Positions 33,603 to 35,121 of a stretch of 35,121 bases of DNA are shown here, piece by piece. The notes under the pieces were generated by a model that was not told the DNA's origin, did no database searches, and was given only the letters and a program-made list of their open reading frames with translations. Within the stretch, counting starts at the first letter, position 1; every line of letters begins with the position of its first letter. Location: NCBI RefSeq assembly GCF_019459305.1, contig NZ_JAIBES010000154.1, positions 1 through 35,121 of the forward strand. The letters are read 5' to 3'. Source of the stretch: Sphingopyxis sp. (GTDB taxonomy: Bacteria > Pseudomonadota > Alphaproteobacteria > Sphingomonadales > Sphingomonadaceae). The position numbers and the translations under genes were made by a program.

Positions 33603-34205
33603 TCAGGCGAGTGCCTCTTCGATCTGACCAAGCCGGTCTTTCCCAAAGAACATCGCATCGCCGACGAAGAAGGTCGGGATGCCAAACACCCCGCGGGCGA
33701 CCGCGACTTCGGTGTTGGCGACGAGCTTTGCCTTGATCTCGGGCTCCTGCGTCCGCGCGAGCAGCGCTGGGCCATCGAAGCCATTCGCCGACAGGAAGGT
33801 TGCGACGACGTCGGCGTCGTCCATCTTCAGCCCGTCTTCCCACATCGCGCGGTTCACCGCGTCGACATAATCGTCGAGCACGCCCTCATCGTCGGCGACG
33901 ATCGCGCCGCGCATGATGGTCAGCGTGTTGACCGGGAAATGCGGATTGAGGCGAAATTTCCCCAGGCCATGTTTTTCGATGAAGCGCCGCATCTCCAGAT
34001 TTTCATAGGCCAGCTTGGCCGGCGCATCGGCATATTGGATCATTGGCGCCTTGTTGCCCGTCGCCTTGAAAACGCCGCCGAGCAAGCACGGCGTGATGAG
34101 CAGGTCAGCGCCGGTGCGGTCGAGTAGCTCGGGCAATGCCTTCATCGCCAGATAGGCGTTGGGGCTGCCAAAATCGAAAATCAGTTCGAGCGTCTTGGTC
34201 ACCAT
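33603..34205 (-). CDS. 2-hydroxychromene-2-carboxylate isomerase family protein
   Basis: A 200-residue thioredoxin-fold protein of the DsbA-like / kappa-class GST group. The catalytic serine is S14 in FDFGSPNAYLAMKALPE, in place of the DsbA CxxC. TPCLLGGVFKATGNKAP and the cis-proline P177 in VFGIPTFFVGDAMFFGKDRL are diagnostic. Classical members isomerise 2-hydroxychromene-2-carboxylate in naphthalene breakdown using glutathione; no aromatic-degradation genes are nearby, so the substrate here is open. The ATG at 34205 overlaps the SDR stop (ATGGTGA); the next codon, GTG, could start it too. A GGGGAG site lies just upstream. It is co-translated with the SDR. Confidence 0.92.
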   Translation of the reverse strand: MVTKTLELIFDFGSPNAYLAMKALPELLDRTGADLLITPCLLGGVFKATGNKAPMIQYADAPAKLAYENLEMRRFIEKHGLGKFRLNPHFPVNTLTIMRGAIVADDEGVLDDYVDAVNRAMWEDGLKMDDADVVATFLSANGFDGPALLARTQEPEIKAKLVANTEVAVARGVFGIPTFFVGDAMFFGKDRLGQIEEALA

Positions 34206-34930
34206 TTTTCTCCCCAGGGGCGAAGGTCGAGTTCGTGCGTCCAGGCGCTCTTTGGCTGCTTGTGGAGCATCACATAATTGGCGGCGATGGCGGCCGGATT
34301 GAGGATCAGATCCTGCGCCTTGGCGTTTTCGAAATCGGGATGGCGGCTCTTGATGAATTCGGTGTCGATCGCGCCGTCGATGACGGTGTGCGCGACGTGG
34401 ATACCCTGTGGCCCCAGTTCACGTGCCATTGCCTGCGCGAGCATCCGGAGCGCGCCTTTGGCGCCCGAAAAGGCGGCATAGCCCGACCCGCCGCGCAACG
34501 ACGCGGTGGCGCCGGTGAAGATGATCGTGCCGCGCCCCCGTGGAGTCATCCGCTTTGCCGCCTCGCGCCCCATCAGGAAGCCACCAAGGCATGCCATTTC
34601 CCATACCTTGGTGTAAACGCGCACCGTCGTTTCGCTGATCGGGAAATTGACGTTGGCGCCAATGTTGAACACCGCGACCTCAATGGGGCCAACCTCGGCC
34701 TCAACCTGATCGAACAGCGCGATCATCGCCGCTTCGTCGCGTGCGTCGGCAGGAAAGGCGCGAGCCGACAAGCCGTCGTCGCGGATCGACTGCGCCAGCG
34801 CTTCGAGCTGATCGGCGTTGCGTTCGCGGCGGTTGACGCAGGCGGCCAGGCCTTCGGCTGCGAAGGCGCGGGCGATAGCGCCGCCGGTGGCGTCTCCGGC
34901 CCCGATGATGACGGCTGCGGGATTGGGCAT
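34199..34930 (-). CDS. SDR-fold protein lacking the usual catalytic Asn, Ser and Tyr
   Basis: A 243-residue classical-SDR-like Rossmann protein. The nucleotide loop is IIGAGDATGGAIARAF (8-23), a shifted form of TGxxxGxG, and the NNAG position reads NIGAN. Where classical SDRs have Asn, Ser and Tyr, this has A113 (EMACLGG), A141 (FTGATAS) and F154 (YAAFSGAKGAL); only K158 of the tetrad remains. The C-terminal PQGIHVAHTVIDGAIDT is typical of a subgroup of proteobacterial SDRs that share the F-x-x-x-K form. It may work by another chemistry or bind NAD(P) without reducing. AGGAGAG precedes the ATG at 34930. It is coupled to the isomerase downstream. Confidence 0.88.
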   Translation of the reverse strand: MPNPAAVIIGAGDATGGAIARAFAAEGLAACVNRRERNADQLEALAQSIRDDGLSARAFPADARDEAAMIALFDQVEAEVGPIEVAVFNIGANVNFPISETTVRVYTKVWEMACLGGFLMGREAAKRMTPRGRGTIIFTGATASLRGGSGYAAFSGAKGALRMLAQAMARELGPQGIHVAHTVIDGAIDTEFIKSRHPDFENAKAQDLILNPAAIAANYVMLHKQPKSAWTHELDLRPWGEKW

Positions 34931-34959
34931 GTGCGACTCTCCTCTTGCATCCGATAGTA

Positions 34960-34976
34960 ACTATGATAATCATAGT
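34960..34976. promoter_or_regulatory. Perfect palindrome, likely operator
   Basis: ACTATGATAATCATAGT is an 8-base perfect inverted repeat around one central A. It lies 30 bases upstream of the SDR start in an AT-rich patch that stands out from the GC-rich surroundings. Size and symmetry match sites for dimeric regulators such as MarR or TetR types. It probably controls the SDR-isomerase pair and perhaps a divergent gene to the right. Confidence 0.5.
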
Positions 34977-34988
34977 GACAAGAGATTT

Positions 34989-35037
34989 TTGAAGACGCCA
35001 AAGGGAGCTGCGGTTGCGCGTAAGAACACCGTCATTG
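34989..35037 (+). CDS. Possible 5' fragment of a divergent gene at the contig edge
   Basis: A TTG at 34989-34991 opens a frame that reads LKTPKGAAVARKNTVIG before the sequence becomes unreliable G-rich text. ACAAGAG lies just upstream as a weak ribosome site. With the palindrome between it and the SDR gene, a divergently read regulator would be a natural arrangement, but too little remains to identify it and the start is not certain. Confidence 0.2.
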
Positions 35038-35121
35038 GGGGCGCTGCCGCGGCACCCCCGGTGGGGGTAACCCCCCGGGGTTTGGTTGGGGTGGGGGGCA
35101 CTGGGGGGGGTTTGGGGGGGG
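35038..35121. other. Low-complexity G-rich contig edge
   Basis: The last 84 bases are almost all G, C and T in runs, and the final stretch is nearly pure G. They encode nothing recognisable. The matching poly-C at the other end (poly-G when read outward) points to artefact. Nothing should be annotated here. Confidence 0.65.

Noticed and set aside
1..35121. CRISPR array, prophage, insertion sequence, tRNA or rRNA
   Set aside because: Looking through the window I saw no regularly spaced repeats, transposase or phage proteins, TTCGA-type tRNA arms or rRNA-like stretches. Gene content and composition are uniform.

Overview
The window looks like a chromosomal contig from an alphaproteobacterium of the order Sphingomonadales, most likely Sphingopyxis-like. 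This rests on high GC with strongly G/C-ending codons, an Mla-type lipid transporter whose permease carries a fused STAS domain, the lgt / MidA-methyltransferase / pgeF gene order, a DUF3011 protein, an S46 peptidase and a TCATTGCGAG-type palindromic repeat. The genus is inferred, not proven. There are 27 well-supported protein genes. I see no rRNA, tRNA, CRISPR array, phage or insertion sequence. Both ends run into G homopolymer when read outward, so the outermost bases are probably assembly or sequencing artefact.

Left part (1-10.2 kb): a small GlsB-type membrane protein with a good terminator; a two-gene RND efflux operon (adaptor plus a permease with an unusual extra membrane insert); a DUF445 membrane protein; a YeeZ-like SDR divergent from an M1 aminopeptidase N (pepN).

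Middle part (10.2-20.6 kb), mostly minus strand: an Mla/MCE phospholipid-transport operon (STAS-MlaE, MlaF, MlaD, lipoprotein) diverges from a PgpC-like HAD phosphatase. Next comes a six-gene minus-strand run read in the order lgt, MidA-like methyltransferase, GNAT acetyltransferase, pgeF, SLC13 permease and a PLP-dependent cystathionine gamma-synthase-family enzyme. Several of its junctions are stop/start overlaps using TTG or GTG starts.

Right part (20.6-35.1 kb): an acyl-CoA ligase is followed by a cytochrome b561-type membrane protein translationally coupled to a predicted Tat-exported, lipid-anchored molybdopterin oxidoreductase. This electron-transfer pair resembles but is not MsrPQ. 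A roughly 106-bp palindromic repeat closes that unit. Then follow DUF1801, a DPP7-like S46 peptidase, argG with a downstream glycine-rich membrane protein, a threonine-aldolase-family enzyme coupled to a DMT exporter, murA, a double-DUF3011 protein, and a 2-hydroxychromene-2-carboxylate isomerase coupled to an SDR that lacks its catalytic Asn/Ser/Tyr residues. A perfect palindrome upstream of the last pair looks like an operator.

Most of the window is ordinary housekeeping and envelope biology. The best leads are the cytochrome b / molybdoenzyme pair, the catalytically degenerate SDR with its isomerase and operator, the RND permease insert, and the hairpin repeat.
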